A stretch of 15,152 bases of DNA from Bacillota bacterium (GCA_023389275.1 JAEWEN010000069.1:1-15152), one strand, 5' to 3'; positions 7,060 through 14,145 are shown, counted from the first letter of the stretch. Notes: generated by a model not told the origin, from the letters alone. Program-made: numbers and translations.

Positions 7060-7112
7060 TAAATTATGTTCTTAAAATCAAAATATAAAATCTACATATG
7101 GAGATAAAAATT

Positions 7113-7781
7113 ATGAATAACAATGATCGCAACTTATTAAAAGACTTAATAGGGGAAAGCCCTGATGTTTTTTTAGACCAAATCAATCAATTTAGAGAAC
7201 TAATGATGATGTATCACTCTGCTATTAGAGAGGTTACAACTAAACTTGAAATACTTAACGATGAACTTTCACTTAAAGGTGAAAGAAATCCTATTCAATC
7301 TATTAAATCAAGGATAAAAACACCACTTAGTATAGCTGATAAATTACGTAGAGATGGAAAAGAAGTATGTGTTGATGCAATTTCTGATAATCTAAATGAT
7401 GTTGCTGGAATAAGGGTTATATGTCCTTTTATTGATGATATTTATAGTGTTGCAGATATGCTTATAAAGCAAGATGATATAACACTAATAAATGTAAAAG
7501 ACTTTATAAAAAATCCAAAACCTAATGGATATCGTAGTTACCACATGATTGTTGAAATTCCAGTGTTTTTTTCAGACCATAAACAAAAAATGAGAGTTGA
7601 AATTCAAATTAGAACAATAGCTATGGACTTTTGGGCAAGCCTTGAACATAGCTTAAAATATAAAAAAGATATTAAAAATTTTGATCAAATTGGAAATGAA
7701 CTTTATGAATGTGCAAAAGTTATTTCTAAAACAGATGAGCATATGATGAAAATAAAAAATATGGTAGAAATAGAAAATTAG
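7113..7781 (+). CDS. relQ: small alarmone synthetase, (p)ppGpp synthase
   Basis: A GTP pyrophosphokinase that makes ppGpp/pppGpp from ATP and GDP/GTP in the cytoplasm. It has only the RelA/SpoT synthetase domain, with no HD hydrolase and no TGS or ACT region, and is 222 residues long, as expected for RelQ/YjbM (SAS1). Seen in order: PIQSIKSRIKTPLSIADKL (about 60-78), DVAGIRVICPFIDDIY (96-111), the substrate loop KNPKPNGYRSYH (133-144) and VEIQIRTIAMDFWASLEH (162-179) with the catalytic glutamate. An ATG at 7098 is possible, but GGAG then falls after it; the ATG at 7113 has GGAG nine bases upstream and is preferred. It is a single gene ending in a bidirectional terminator. SAS enzymes are typically induced by cell-envelope or other stress. 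Confidence 0.93.
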   Translation: MNNNDRNLLKDLIGESPDVFLDQINQFRELMMMYHSAIREVTTKLEILNDELSLKGERNPIQSIKSRIKTPLSIADKLRRDGKEVCVDAISDNLNDVAGIRVICPFIDDIYSVADMLIKQDDITLINVKDFIKNPKPNGYRSYHMIVEIPVFFSDHKQKMRVEIQIRTIAMDFWASLEHSLKYKKDIKNFDQIGNELYECAKVISKTDEHMMKIKNMVEIEN

Positions 7782-7791
7782 CCTTTAAAAC

Positions 7792-7824
7792 AAAGTGGTA
7801 GAATCATTTTCTACCACTTTTAAT
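7792..7824. terminator. bidirectional terminator
   Basis: A 12-base perfect inverted repeat (AAAGTGGTAGAA at 7792-7803, complement at 7809-7820) with a 5-base loop, between the convergent alarmone synthetase and isoprenoid synthase genes. T-rich sequence follows on the plus strand; on the minus strand the tract is weaker. Confidence 0.8.
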
Positions 7825-10191
7825 TTAATGATCTCTATTTATAATATAGTTTAGTAAGTGTTTTAAAAACACTTTACCCTTTGAAACATTTTGAAGACTT
7901 TCTATAGCAAGGCAGTAATGCTCCCACATTTGCTTTTTAGCCCCTTCCTTACCTAAAATAGATACAAAGGTAGAGCTATTATTTTCAAAATCTTTTCCTA
8001 AAGACTTTCCTATTAAACTACTATTTCCTTCAACATCAAGTAAATCATCTTTTATTTGAAATGCTATTCCTGCATGATAAGAATATTTTTTTAATGCCTT
8101 TATTTCCTTTTCATCTATTTTTGCAAGAATACTAGGAGTTATTAAAGATGCTTCAAATGCTTTCCCTGTTTTATAAAAACATAATTTATTTAACTGCTCT
8201 AGTGTTAAACTTTTTCCTTTTGACTCTAAATCTAGTACTTGTCCCTTACACATATCACATGTTATCTCTGAAGAGTATCTAATTACTTCAAGTAAACACT
8301 TTAAGTCAAAGCTTTTAATAAAGGTTTGCTCAAAAATTGCTTTTTGAGTTAAAAAAAGTCCAGTAAGTTCTGCTGTTGCAACATTATATTTTTTATGAAG
8401 AGTTTCATACCCTCTTCTTATATCTGCATTATCCTGTGCTGGCAAGTCATCAAACACTAAAGAAGCTGTATGCATATACTCTAGTGACTTTAAAAGTGGA
8501 AATACATCCTCTTCATTAAATCCATATTCCCTAACCCCCATAAACCAGGTAATTATAGGTCTTAGTCTTTTTCCTCCTACACCTAAACTATAATTTGCAG
8601 CATTAATTACTATATCATCTTTAAAAGAAAAATTATTTTCATAGTTAATATTTAAACTTTTATTTATTTTTTCTTTTATATTTTCAATAGTTTCTAAAAA
8701 CTCATCTTTCTCTTTACTTTCATTTTTTAAAATACTAATAATATGATCACGAATAAGCTTATCAAAAAAGTCTATATTATCAGCTTTATCAACCATGCTT
8801 TGAATTAAACTATTAAGCTCACTATCTTTTAAAGAAAATATTTTCATAGTTTCATTATATTTTTCTTCTCCGTGTTTTTCTTTAAATCTTTTTAATCCAT
8901 TTATTGCACGGCATAAAATAACCTCACATGTTTTCTCATTTGAATCATATACATTGTGTATTAGGTTATAAATAACAGTCCAGTAAAGCTCAAAAGGATT
9001 TATAAGATCCTTCCTTTTACTATAATGCTTTGTATAGTAAGTATAAGGAGTTACAGAACCATTTTTCATATCATCAAACATATCAGTAAAATCATCTGCT
9101 AATTGATTATATATTCCGTAAAGAAATGTTCTTTCATTAAATTTATCATTATCTGATGAATTAATAACTAGTTTTGTTATAAGTCTTGAAAATGCCGATT
9201 TTAATATAATAGGTACATATATTTCTTTATTTGTATATTTTTCATTAGAAAGATTTTTAATCCTGTCTACTTCTTGAGAGTTGAAAAATACATATGACTT
9301 TTTAAAAAATAAATCTGATGTTTCTTTTCTTTGACTTTTCTTAATATATTCAAATCCTTCTTTAAGCTCTAAACGAATATATTTTATAAGGTCTTCGTTT
9401 TCTCCATTCCACTTATCTATTTCAGGAACAATCCCTGTAATAAGTGTTGTTCTTATTAAGTTGGAATAGTCTCTTTTTTCACTATATGATAAAATATTTG
9501 AATCTAAAATATCATCTATAAAAGGATATGTTAGTCCATAGTAATACCCTAGTCTAATAGCCTCACTAAATCTTTTTGCACGATTTTCCTTTGACTCATT
9601 ATCTACCTTTTCTTCAATTTCATGCATAAGAACTCCAGCTATAATTTTAATAAGCTTTCTTTTAGCATTTTCCCCATCAATTTCACTTGGTATATTTGAA
9701 AATACATTATTTAGCTTATCTATAAGCCAAATAACAGTTTCTTCTATACCTTCTTCCTGAGCCTTTCTGTAAAGCTTTGATATATCTATATTCTCATCTT
9801 TACTATCAAAATTAGTTAAATGATTTTTTAACTTTTTCACTACATTATTAATTCTTTCAACTGTATAATTGTCATTTAACCCTTTTCCCAAATCCCTTAT
9901 AAAAATATAAGAAATACTTCTATCTAAATAGTTATCTAACTCCCCAGTATAATCAAGCCATTGAATATAACTTTTGTAGTTTTTAGTACTAGGTTTTTTA
10001 CTTTTAATTTTAGATAAAAAGGCAACATAACTTGGAGTATGACTTTTTTTCCAACTATTAATATCATCTTTTAAAGTTTTTACATAGCTTTTTTCATTAA
10101 TCTTACTATAAAGCAAGTTAAAGTACTTTTCTGCTTCTACTTCATTTAGCCGATAAAAATTATCAAATTCTTCTAATAAATCATTGTTCAT
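7825..10191 (-). CDS. two-domain isoprenoid synthase: N-terminal terpene-synthase-like region fused to polyprenyl diphosphate synthase
   Basis: Residue numbers count from an upstream TTG at 10200; subtract 3 for the chosen ATG (10191), which has GGGAG ten bases upstream. The C-terminal half (about 525-791) is a complete trans-prenyltransferase joining isopentenyl diphosphate to an allylic diphosphate: GGKRLRP (542-548), first Asp-rich motif FDDLPAQDNADIRRG (D584, D585, D590), YKTGKAF (676-682) and second motif FQIKDDLLD (D718, D719, D722). The lysine usual in KDxxxxK.TY is replaced (ENNSSTF). The N-terminal about 500 residues are alpha-helical and unlike a usual prenyltransferase, but hold FIDDILD (D229, D230, D233) and NQLADDFTDMFDD (366-377), spaced like paired metal-binding motifs of class I terpene enzymes. 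A bifunctional enzyme that makes and then converts a prenyl diphosphate is inferred. Normal prenyl synthases are about 300 residues, so this length is exceptional. It stands alone, with no pathway genes beside it. Confidence 0.85.
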   Translation of the reverse strand: MNNDLLEEFDNFYRLNEVEAEKYFNLLYSKINEKSYVKTLKDDINSWKKSHTPSYVAFLSKIKSKKPSTKNYKSYIQWLDYTGELDNYLDRSISYIFIRDLGKGLNDNYTVERINNVVKKLKNHLTNFDSKDENIDISKLYRKAQEEGIEETVIWLIDKLNNVFSNIPSEIDGENAKRKLIKIIAGVLMHEIEEKVDNESKENRAKRFSEAIRLGYYYGLTYPFIDDILDSNILSYSEKRDYSNLIRTTLITGIVPEIDKWNGENEDLIKYIRLELKEGFEYIKKSQRKETSDLFFKKSYVFFNSQEVDRIKNLSNEKYTNKEIYVPIILKSAFSRLITKLVINSSDNDKFNERTFLYGIYNQLADDFTDMFDDMKNGSVTPYTYYTKHYSKRKDLINPFELYWTVIYNLIHNVYDSNEKTCEVILCRAINGLKRFKEKHGEEKYNETMKIFSLKDSELNSLIQSMVDKADNIDFFDKLIRDHIISILKNESKEKDEFLETIENIKEKINKSLNINYENNFSFKDDIVINAANYSLGVGGKRLRPIITWFMGVREYGFNEEDVFPLLKSLEYMHTASLVFDDLPAQDNADIRRGYETLHKKYNVATAELTGLFLTQKAIFEQTFIKSFDLKCLLEVIRYSSEITCDMCKGQVLDLESKGKSLTLEQLNKLCFYKTGKAFEASLITPSILAKIDEKEIKALKKYSYHAGIAFQIKDDLLDVEGNSSLIGKSLGKDFENNSSTFVSILGKEGAKKQMWEHYCLAIESLQNVSKGKVFLKHLLNYIINRDH

Positions 10192-10395
10192 AAATATCAA
10201 TCTCCCATAAGTTTTTCCATAAACAACTATAATCTAAAGTCTTTCCCCTACTTTATAAATAAATCTATACACTATTAAACTTCTTCTTAAATAATTGTAT
10301 GTGATTAAATAGATTATATTATTATTTAAAACTTTAAACAATTTAATTTTGTCTTTTTTCCTTACATTATGGAAACAATATAAAAAGAACTTTAT

Positions 10396-10415
10396 AAGGA
10401 GGGATTTTTATAATA
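10396..10415 (+). promoter_or_regulatory. ribosome site that points to an ATA start for the DUF1622 gene
   Basis: AAGGAGGG (10396-10403) is a strong Shine-Dalgarno site. Two consecutive in-frame ATA codons follow at 10410 and 10413, seven and ten bases after AGGAGG. No ATG, GTG or TTG occurs anywhere in the frame. Confidence 0.6.
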
Positions 10416-10763
10416 AAAAACATTTTAGAAATTCTAATAATATCGCTTGAAGGAATAGCTATTATTGTTATAGTTTGGGGAGTTCTCTTATGTGTTATAA
10501 ACTTTATAAAAATAGAAATATCTAATAAAGAAAGAAAAGAAATAGTTCAAAAAATCTCATTAAACAAAAACTATTTAGGAGCTTATATACTATTAGGTCT
10601 TGAGATCTTAATAGGTGCAGATATAATTGAATCTATTTTACATCCAACTTTTAATGATATTTTAAGACTAGCTGCACTAGTTATAATAAGAACAGTTATA
10701 TCTTATTTTCTTGATGAGGAGATAAAATCTAACAAAAATAAAAAGAGTAATAATCACAGTTAA
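10410..10763 (+). CDS. DUF1622 family membrane protein, no conventional start codon
   Basis: A protein of about 117 residues found by reading the frame downstream of a strong ribosome site. It opens IIKNILEILIISLEG, with a first membrane helix continuing through IAIIVIVWGVLLCVINFI. A charged segment (KIEISNKERKEI) follows, then a second hydrophobic region YLGAYILLGLEILIGADIIESI, and finally HPTFNDILRLAALVIIRTVISYFLDEEI, which closely matches the DUF1622 family as I know it. The tail is Lys/Asn-rich. The frame contains no ATG, GTG or TTG, so a gene finder limited to those starts would miss it. Initiation at ATA 10410 or 10413 is the simplest reading; a sequence error is the alternative. DUF1622 proteins have no established function. 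It is divergent from the isoprenoid synthase gene and about 250 bases upstream of motA, with no clear terminator between. Confidence 0.8.
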   Translation: MIKNILEILIISLEGIAIIVIVWGVLLCVINFIKIEISNKERKEIVQKISLNKNYLGAYILLGLEILIGADIIESILHPTFNDILRLAALVIIRTVISYFLDEEIKSNKNKKSNNHS

Positions 10764-10896
10764 ACCTTATCTATGTAATATATCCTATTTCCCTGCCATA
10801 TATTATTAATAAATTTTTTAATATAATAAACTTCCTTATACATAAAATTGTTTATTTTAACATTTTTTAACTTAAATTTTATTCTAAAATAGACAA

Positions 10897-10924
10897 TAAA
10901 TGTTATGATGTGTTTGAACGATAC
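10897..10924 (+). promoter_or_regulatory. sigma-D-like (flagellar) promoter of motAB
   Basis: TAAA (10897-10900), 16 bases, then AACGATAC (10917-10924). The flagellar sigma consensus is TAAA, about 15 bases, GCCGATAT; the CGATA core matches and spacing is one base long. It lies about 85 bases before the motility gene motA, which is the expected type of target. Confidence 0.5.
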
Positions 10925-11009
10925 AGTATATAGAAGGTGAAATTTTTATAGTCGGAATCTTCATAAAAAACATTACTTTATAAAGTTAAATTTTAAAGGA
11001 GGGGGAAAT

Positions 11010-11795
11010 TTGGATATATTTTTAATTATAGGGCTAATTACAGGACTTGCATCAGTTATTGTAGGTATGATAGTAAAAGGAGCAAATGTAGCAACACTAC
11101 TTAACCCAGCTGCTGCAATTATAATTTGTGTTGGAACAGTAGCTGCTGTTATGAACTCCTTTCCCAAAAATGAGTTTCTTAACATCCCTAAGCTTTTAGG
11201 AATTCTTTTTAAGGATAAAGCAGTTGATGATCCTGTTTCTCTAATAAAAGAGTTAGTCGAAATATCAAAGGTAACAAGAAGAGAAGGTCTTCTTAGTCTT
11301 GAAAGTGCAACTGAAAATATGGAAAACAGATTTATGAAAACTGCTCTTCAAATGATAATGGATGGATCTGATCCTCAATATGTAAGAGAAGTTTTAAATG
11401 ATGAAATTGCATTTACAGAGGATAGACATCGCTCTGGAGCAAATATATTTACAACTGCTGGTAGTGCAGCACCAACTCTTGGGGTTCTAGGAGCGGTTAT
11501 CGGTCTTATAGGTGCACTTGGAAATCTTAGTGATACTGATAAACTAGCCCATATGATTGCAGCCGCCTTTGTTGCAACTCTTTATGGTATTTTTATAGGT
11601 TATGTAGTTTGTCACCCTTTTGCATCAAGACTTAAAAGAAAATCTCAAGTAGAAATTCTTAATATGCAATTAATACTTGAAGGTGCCCTAGCTATACAAG
11701 AAGGTATTAACCCAAAATCAGTTGAGTTAAAACTATCTGCAATGCTAACTCCTTCTGAAAGAGCAAGACTTGAACAAAGTTCAGATAGTGAGTAA
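11010..11795 (+). CDS. motA: flagellar motor stator protein MotA
   Basis: Stator subunit that with MotB forms the ion channel driving flagellar rotation. It is 261 residues, the usual length for Gram-positive MotA. Four membrane segments are visible: about 3-22, 32-50, 149-170 and 182-203. The cytoplasmic loop holds R90 and E98 in TRREGLLSLE, the charged residues that contact FliG. The conserved proline is in AAPTLGVLGAVIGL (P155), and TLYG (190-193) marks the last helix. It starts at TTG, seven bases after GGAGG; no better codon lies nearby. motB follows 17 bases later in the same operon, and a sigma-D-like promoter precedes it. Whether it carries protons or sodium cannot be decided by eye. 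Confidence 0.96.
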   Translation: MDIFLIIGLITGLASVIVGMIVKGANVATLLNPAAAIIICVGTVAAVMNSFPKNEFLNIPKLLGILFKDKAVDDPVSLIKELVEISKVTRREGLLSLESATENMENRFMKTALQMIMDGSDPQYVREVLNDEIAFTEDRHRSGANIFTTAGSAAPTLGVLGAVIGLIGALGNLSDTDKLAHMIAAAFVATLYGIFIGYVVCHPFASRLKRKSQVEILNMQLILEGALAIQEGINPKSVELKLSAMLTPSERARLEQSSDSE

Positions 11796-11812
11796 AGCGA
11801 GGCGATTTAATT

Positions 11813-12553
11813 ATGAAAAAGAAAAAGCAACATCATGAAGAACATGTTGACGAAGCTTGGTTACTTCCCTATGCAGACATGCTTACTCTTTTATTAGCAC
11901 TTTTCATAGTTATGTTTGCTATGAGTGAAGCAGACAAAGAAAAGATTCAACAAATGAACCAAAGTTTTAGTACTGTTTTTGCAGGTGGTAAAGGTATTAT
12001 GCAATATGAAGGAGACAAGCCTGTTCCTGCTAAAGACCCTAACCTAACAGAAAAACAAAAAGGTGTAGTTGAACAAGATACTATGGTTGCTATTAAAAAG
12101 AACCTTGAAGAAGAAGCAGAAAAAGGTGGCTATGGAGATAAAGTAAACTTAAACATTGATGCTGAAGGCTTACGTATATCTATACAAGATACTTTACTCT
12201 TTAATTCAGGAGATGCACAAATACAAGAAAAATTTTCACCAATTCTTACCCAAATATCAAGTATGATAAGTAGTTTAGATAATGATATAAGAATTGCTGG
12301 ACATACAGATAATGTGCCTATTAAAAATAGTAAATATAATTCTAACTGGGACTTAAGTTATTATCGTTCCCTAAATGTTAAAAACTTTATGGAACAAAGA
12401 GCAAATATTACGCCTAAGAAATTTTCTCTTGAGGTTTTTAGTGAATACAAACCTAAATATGATAACTCTACTCCAGAAGGAAGAGCTAAAAATAGAAGAG
12501 TTGAAATACTTATAGTACGTAAACACGAAATAAGCGAATCTGCAATAAAATAA
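11813..12553 (+). CDS. motB: flagellar motor stator protein MotB
   Basis: The partner of MotA: one membrane helix plus a peptidoglycan-binding OmpA-like domain that anchors the stator to the wall. The basic, His-rich cytoplasmic N terminus leads to PYADMLTLLLALFIVMFAMS, with D22 as the essential ion-binding aspartate. A plug/linker region (about 40-110) follows, then the OmpA-like domain with TLLFNSGDAQI (127-137), AGHTDNVPI (162-170), NWDLSYYRSLNVKNFM (178-193) and the terminal NRRVEIL (227-233). All key motifs are intact and the length (246) is normal. The ribosome site is weaker than its neighbours (GAGG in GCGAGGCGA), so translation may depend on coupling with motA. A terminator follows the stop. 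Confidence 0.96.
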   Translation: MKKKKQHHEEHVDEAWLLPYADMLTLLLALFIVMFAMSEADKEKIQQMNQSFSTVFAGGKGIMQYEGDKPVPAKDPNLTEKQKGVVEQDTMVAIKKNLEEEAEKGGYGDKVNLNIDAEGLRISIQDTLLFNSGDAQIQEKFSPILTQISSMISSLDNDIRIAGHTDNVPIKNSKYNSNWDLSYYRSLNVKNFMEQRANITPKKFSLEVFSEYKPKYDNSTPEGRAKNRRVEILIVRKHEISESAIK

Positions 12554-12585
12554 AAAAGGATAGGTTAAAACCTATCCCTTTTATT
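12552..12585 (+). terminator. terminator of motAB
   Basis: GGATAGG (12558-12564) and CCTATCC (12571-12577) with a 6-base loop, flanked by A-run and TTTTATTTT. It immediately follows the motB stop and separates motAB from the attenuator-controlled transporter. Confidence 0.85.
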
Positions 12586-12595
12586 TTGTCGAATC

Positions 12596-12624
12596 TTGAC
12601 AAGTATAATATAGTAATATAGAAT
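12596..12624 (+). promoter_or_regulatory. strong sigma-A promoter of the symporter transcript
   Basis: A perfect -35 TTGACA (12596-12601), 17-base spacer and -10 TAGAAT (12619-12624; five of six consensus). The transcript would start near G12631, just before the PyrR-type leader. It is among the best promoters in the window. Confidence 0.8.
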
Positions 12625-12630
12625 ATTTCT

Positions 12631-12731
12631 GGATAGGATGCCTTTAAGATGGTCCAGAGAGACTGTTAAGGAATTATACTTGATTTAGTATTTTTGCGCC
12701 CTTAATGCTTATAGGTATTAAGGGCTTTTTT
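12631..12731 (+). promoter_or_regulatory. PyrR-type pyrimidine attenuator leader
   Basis: The RNA leader has the PyrR binding-loop signature: CCTTTAA (12641-12647), GGTCCAGAGAGACT (12651-12664) and TTAAGG (12666-12671). The lower stem is CCTT-AA with TTAAGG and one bulged T; the upper stem is GGTC with GACT (one G-U pair) around the hexaloop CAGAGA, as in the Bacillus pyr leaders. TTAAGG can instead pair with CCTTAA at 12700-12705 to form an antiterminator, and that segment is also the left arm of the terminator. The three mutually exclusive helices are complete. By analogy, PyrR with UMP bound stabilises the first hairpin and causes termination, so the symporter is made when pyrimidine nucleotides are low. 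No pyrR gene is in this window. Confidence 0.85.
12698..12731 (+). terminator. regulated terminator of the PyrR-type leader
   Basis: GCCCTTAAT (12698-12706) pairs with ATTAAGGGC (12717-12725) and is followed by six T. Its left arm overlaps the antiterminator partner CCTTAA, so termination is conditional. The downstream start codon is 35 bases further on. Confidence 0.88.
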
Positions 12732-12765
12732 GGTATCCTAAATTCAATTATTTAGGAGGACACAA

Positions 12766-14112
12766 ATGAAAAACACTCAAAGTAAAGGCTCACATAATTT
12801 AGCTATAAATATGGCAATAGCTTTAGCAATAGGACTTTTATGTGGTATTGGCTTTATATTTCTTAGAGAAACACTTATATCAAATGGTAATCAAGAACTA
12901 TGGAAAACTATAAACAACATACTTTTTCAAGATATAACATCTGAAAACGGTAAAAATGCTTTTGGAATTTTTTATATAGCTGGTCAACTATTTATTAATG
13001 CACTACAACTAGTAATTGTTCCAATGGTATTTACATCAATAGCACTTGCAATGTGCAATATTAGTGATACAAAAAAACTTGGAAGAATTTCATATAAAAC
13101 AATTTTAGGATTTTTAGCAACTTCTGTTTTTTCTTTAATAATTGCTGGAATATTTGGTTTAGCAGCTCACAAGTTTGGACTTTTTAATGTTTCTATTAAT
13201 AATATTAATGCTAATTCAGGAAGCTCTGGTAACAATCCACTTTTAGTAATTGTACAAGCTATTCCAAATAATATTACTTCAGTATTTACTGAAAACGGAA
13301 GAGTACTTTCTATTGTTTTCTTAGCAGTTGTTACTGGACTTTGTTTAAACCACTTAAACGGTCAAATTCAAGTTTTAAAGAAAATTTTAGAGGATGTAAA
13401 TAAAATAATTACTGTATTTTTATCATTTGTTATTACAAAGTTTGGTCCAATTGCAATATTTGTTTTAATAACTAGAACATTTGCAATATACGGAATCGAG
13501 CATTTAAAACCTGCTTTAGCTTATGTAGGTATTGTTATAGTTGCACTTTTAATTTTCCTAGTGTTTGGATATGCAATATTTATTATGATTGCAGCAAAAG
13601 TAAACCCTATTAAATTTGTTAAAAAGATTGCCAAAGTTGCTCTATTTGGTTTTTCAACGTCATCATCTGCAGCAACACTTCCTTTAAATACAAAAACTAC
13701 TGTTGAAGAACTTGGTGTTAATGAGGAGATTGCATCTTTTACTCTACCTTTAGGTATGACAATTAATATGAATGGAACAGCTATAATGCAGGTTATTGCA
13801 GCTATATTTATAGCATCTAGTGCAGGGTATGATGTAACAATAGGTAAAATTGCTTTAATTGCCCTACTTGCTTTAATTGCATCAATCGGTACTCCAGCTG
13901 CTCCTGGTGCAGGTGCAATAATTTTATTTACTGTACTTACAGGAATGGGCTATAATAATGATGCAGCAATACTTGCTTATTCATTAATACTTGCTATTAA
14001 CAGACCAGTAGAAATGCTTGTAACATCATTAAATGTTGTTGGAGACTCTGCTACAGCTGTTGTAGTAGCTAAATCAGAAAAAACTTTAAATGAAGATATT
14101 TATAATAGTTAA
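12766..14112 (+). CDS. DAACS-family cation symporter under PyrR-type control
   Basis: A 448-residue secondary transporter of the dicarboxylate/amino acid:cation symporter family, with eight helices and two re-entrant hairpins in the membrane. Family marks: HP1 STSSSAATLP (297-306), NMNGTA in helix 7 (334-339), HP2 SIGTPAAPGAGA (373-384) and helix 8 RPVEMLVTSLNVVGD (413-427). Aligning helix 8 by NVxGD to the aspartate transporter GltPh, the arginine that binds the acidic side chain (R397) is V419 and the amino-group aspartate (D394) is E416. The helix 7 cation-site aspartate (D312) is N336. The asparagine and aspartate N423 and D427 are kept. A usual glutamate/aspartate or C4-dicarboxylate substrate is therefore doubtful. 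A strong GGAGG site precedes the ATG. Its leader is a PyrR-type attenuator, pointing to pyrimidine supply. Confidence 0.9.
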   Translation: MKNTQSKGSHNLAINMAIALAIGLLCGIGFIFLRETLISNGNQELWKTINNILFQDITSENGKNAFGIFYIAGQLFINALQLVIVPMVFTSIALAMCNISDTKKLGRISYKTILGFLATSVFSLIIAGIFGLAAHKFGLFNVSINNINANSGSSGNNPLLVIVQAIPNNITSVFTENGRVLSIVFLAVVTGLCLNHLNGQIQVLKKILEDVNKIITVFLSFVITKFGPIAIFVLITRTFAIYGIEHLKPALAYVGIVIVALLIFLVFGYAIFIMIAAKVNPIKFVKKIAKVALFGFSTSSSAATLPLNTKTTVEELGVNEEIASFTLPLGMTINMNGTAIMQVIAAIFIASSAGYDVTIGKIALIALLALIASIGTPAAPGAGAIILFTVLTGMGYNNDAAILAYSLILAINRPVEMLVTSLNVVGDSATAVVVAKSEKTLNEDIYNS

Positions 14113-14145
14113 GTACTAAGGCTTATGCCTTAAGTACTTTTCTTT
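14111..14145 (+). terminator. terminator or attenuating hairpin between symporter and nucleotidase genes
   Basis: AAGTACTAAGGC (14111-14122) pairs with GCCTTAAGTACTT (14127-14139) with one bulged A and a 4-base loop, followed by TTTTCTTT. It overlaps the symporter stop. It probably ends most transcripts, though partial read-through to the next gene 22 bases later is possible since no separate promoter is evident there. Confidence 0.65.

Noticed and set aside
7098..7112. ATG start for the alarmone synthetase at 7098
   Set aside because: The GGAG site falls after this ATG and is correctly spaced for the ATG at 7113.
7825..10191. Long isoprenoid synthase as an accidental fusion or missed frameshift of two genes
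   Set aside because: The frame is continuous for 788 codons, no internal ribosome site with a start lies at the domain boundary, and base composition is uniform.
10764..11009. Cyclic di-GMP riboswitch upstream of motA
   Set aside because: Such riboswitches precede some clostridial motility genes, but I find no matching conserved core or tetraloop-receptor pattern here.
10973..11185. Minus-strand frame over the start of motA
   Set aside because: It is antisense to conserved MotA sequence with no promoter or ribosome site.
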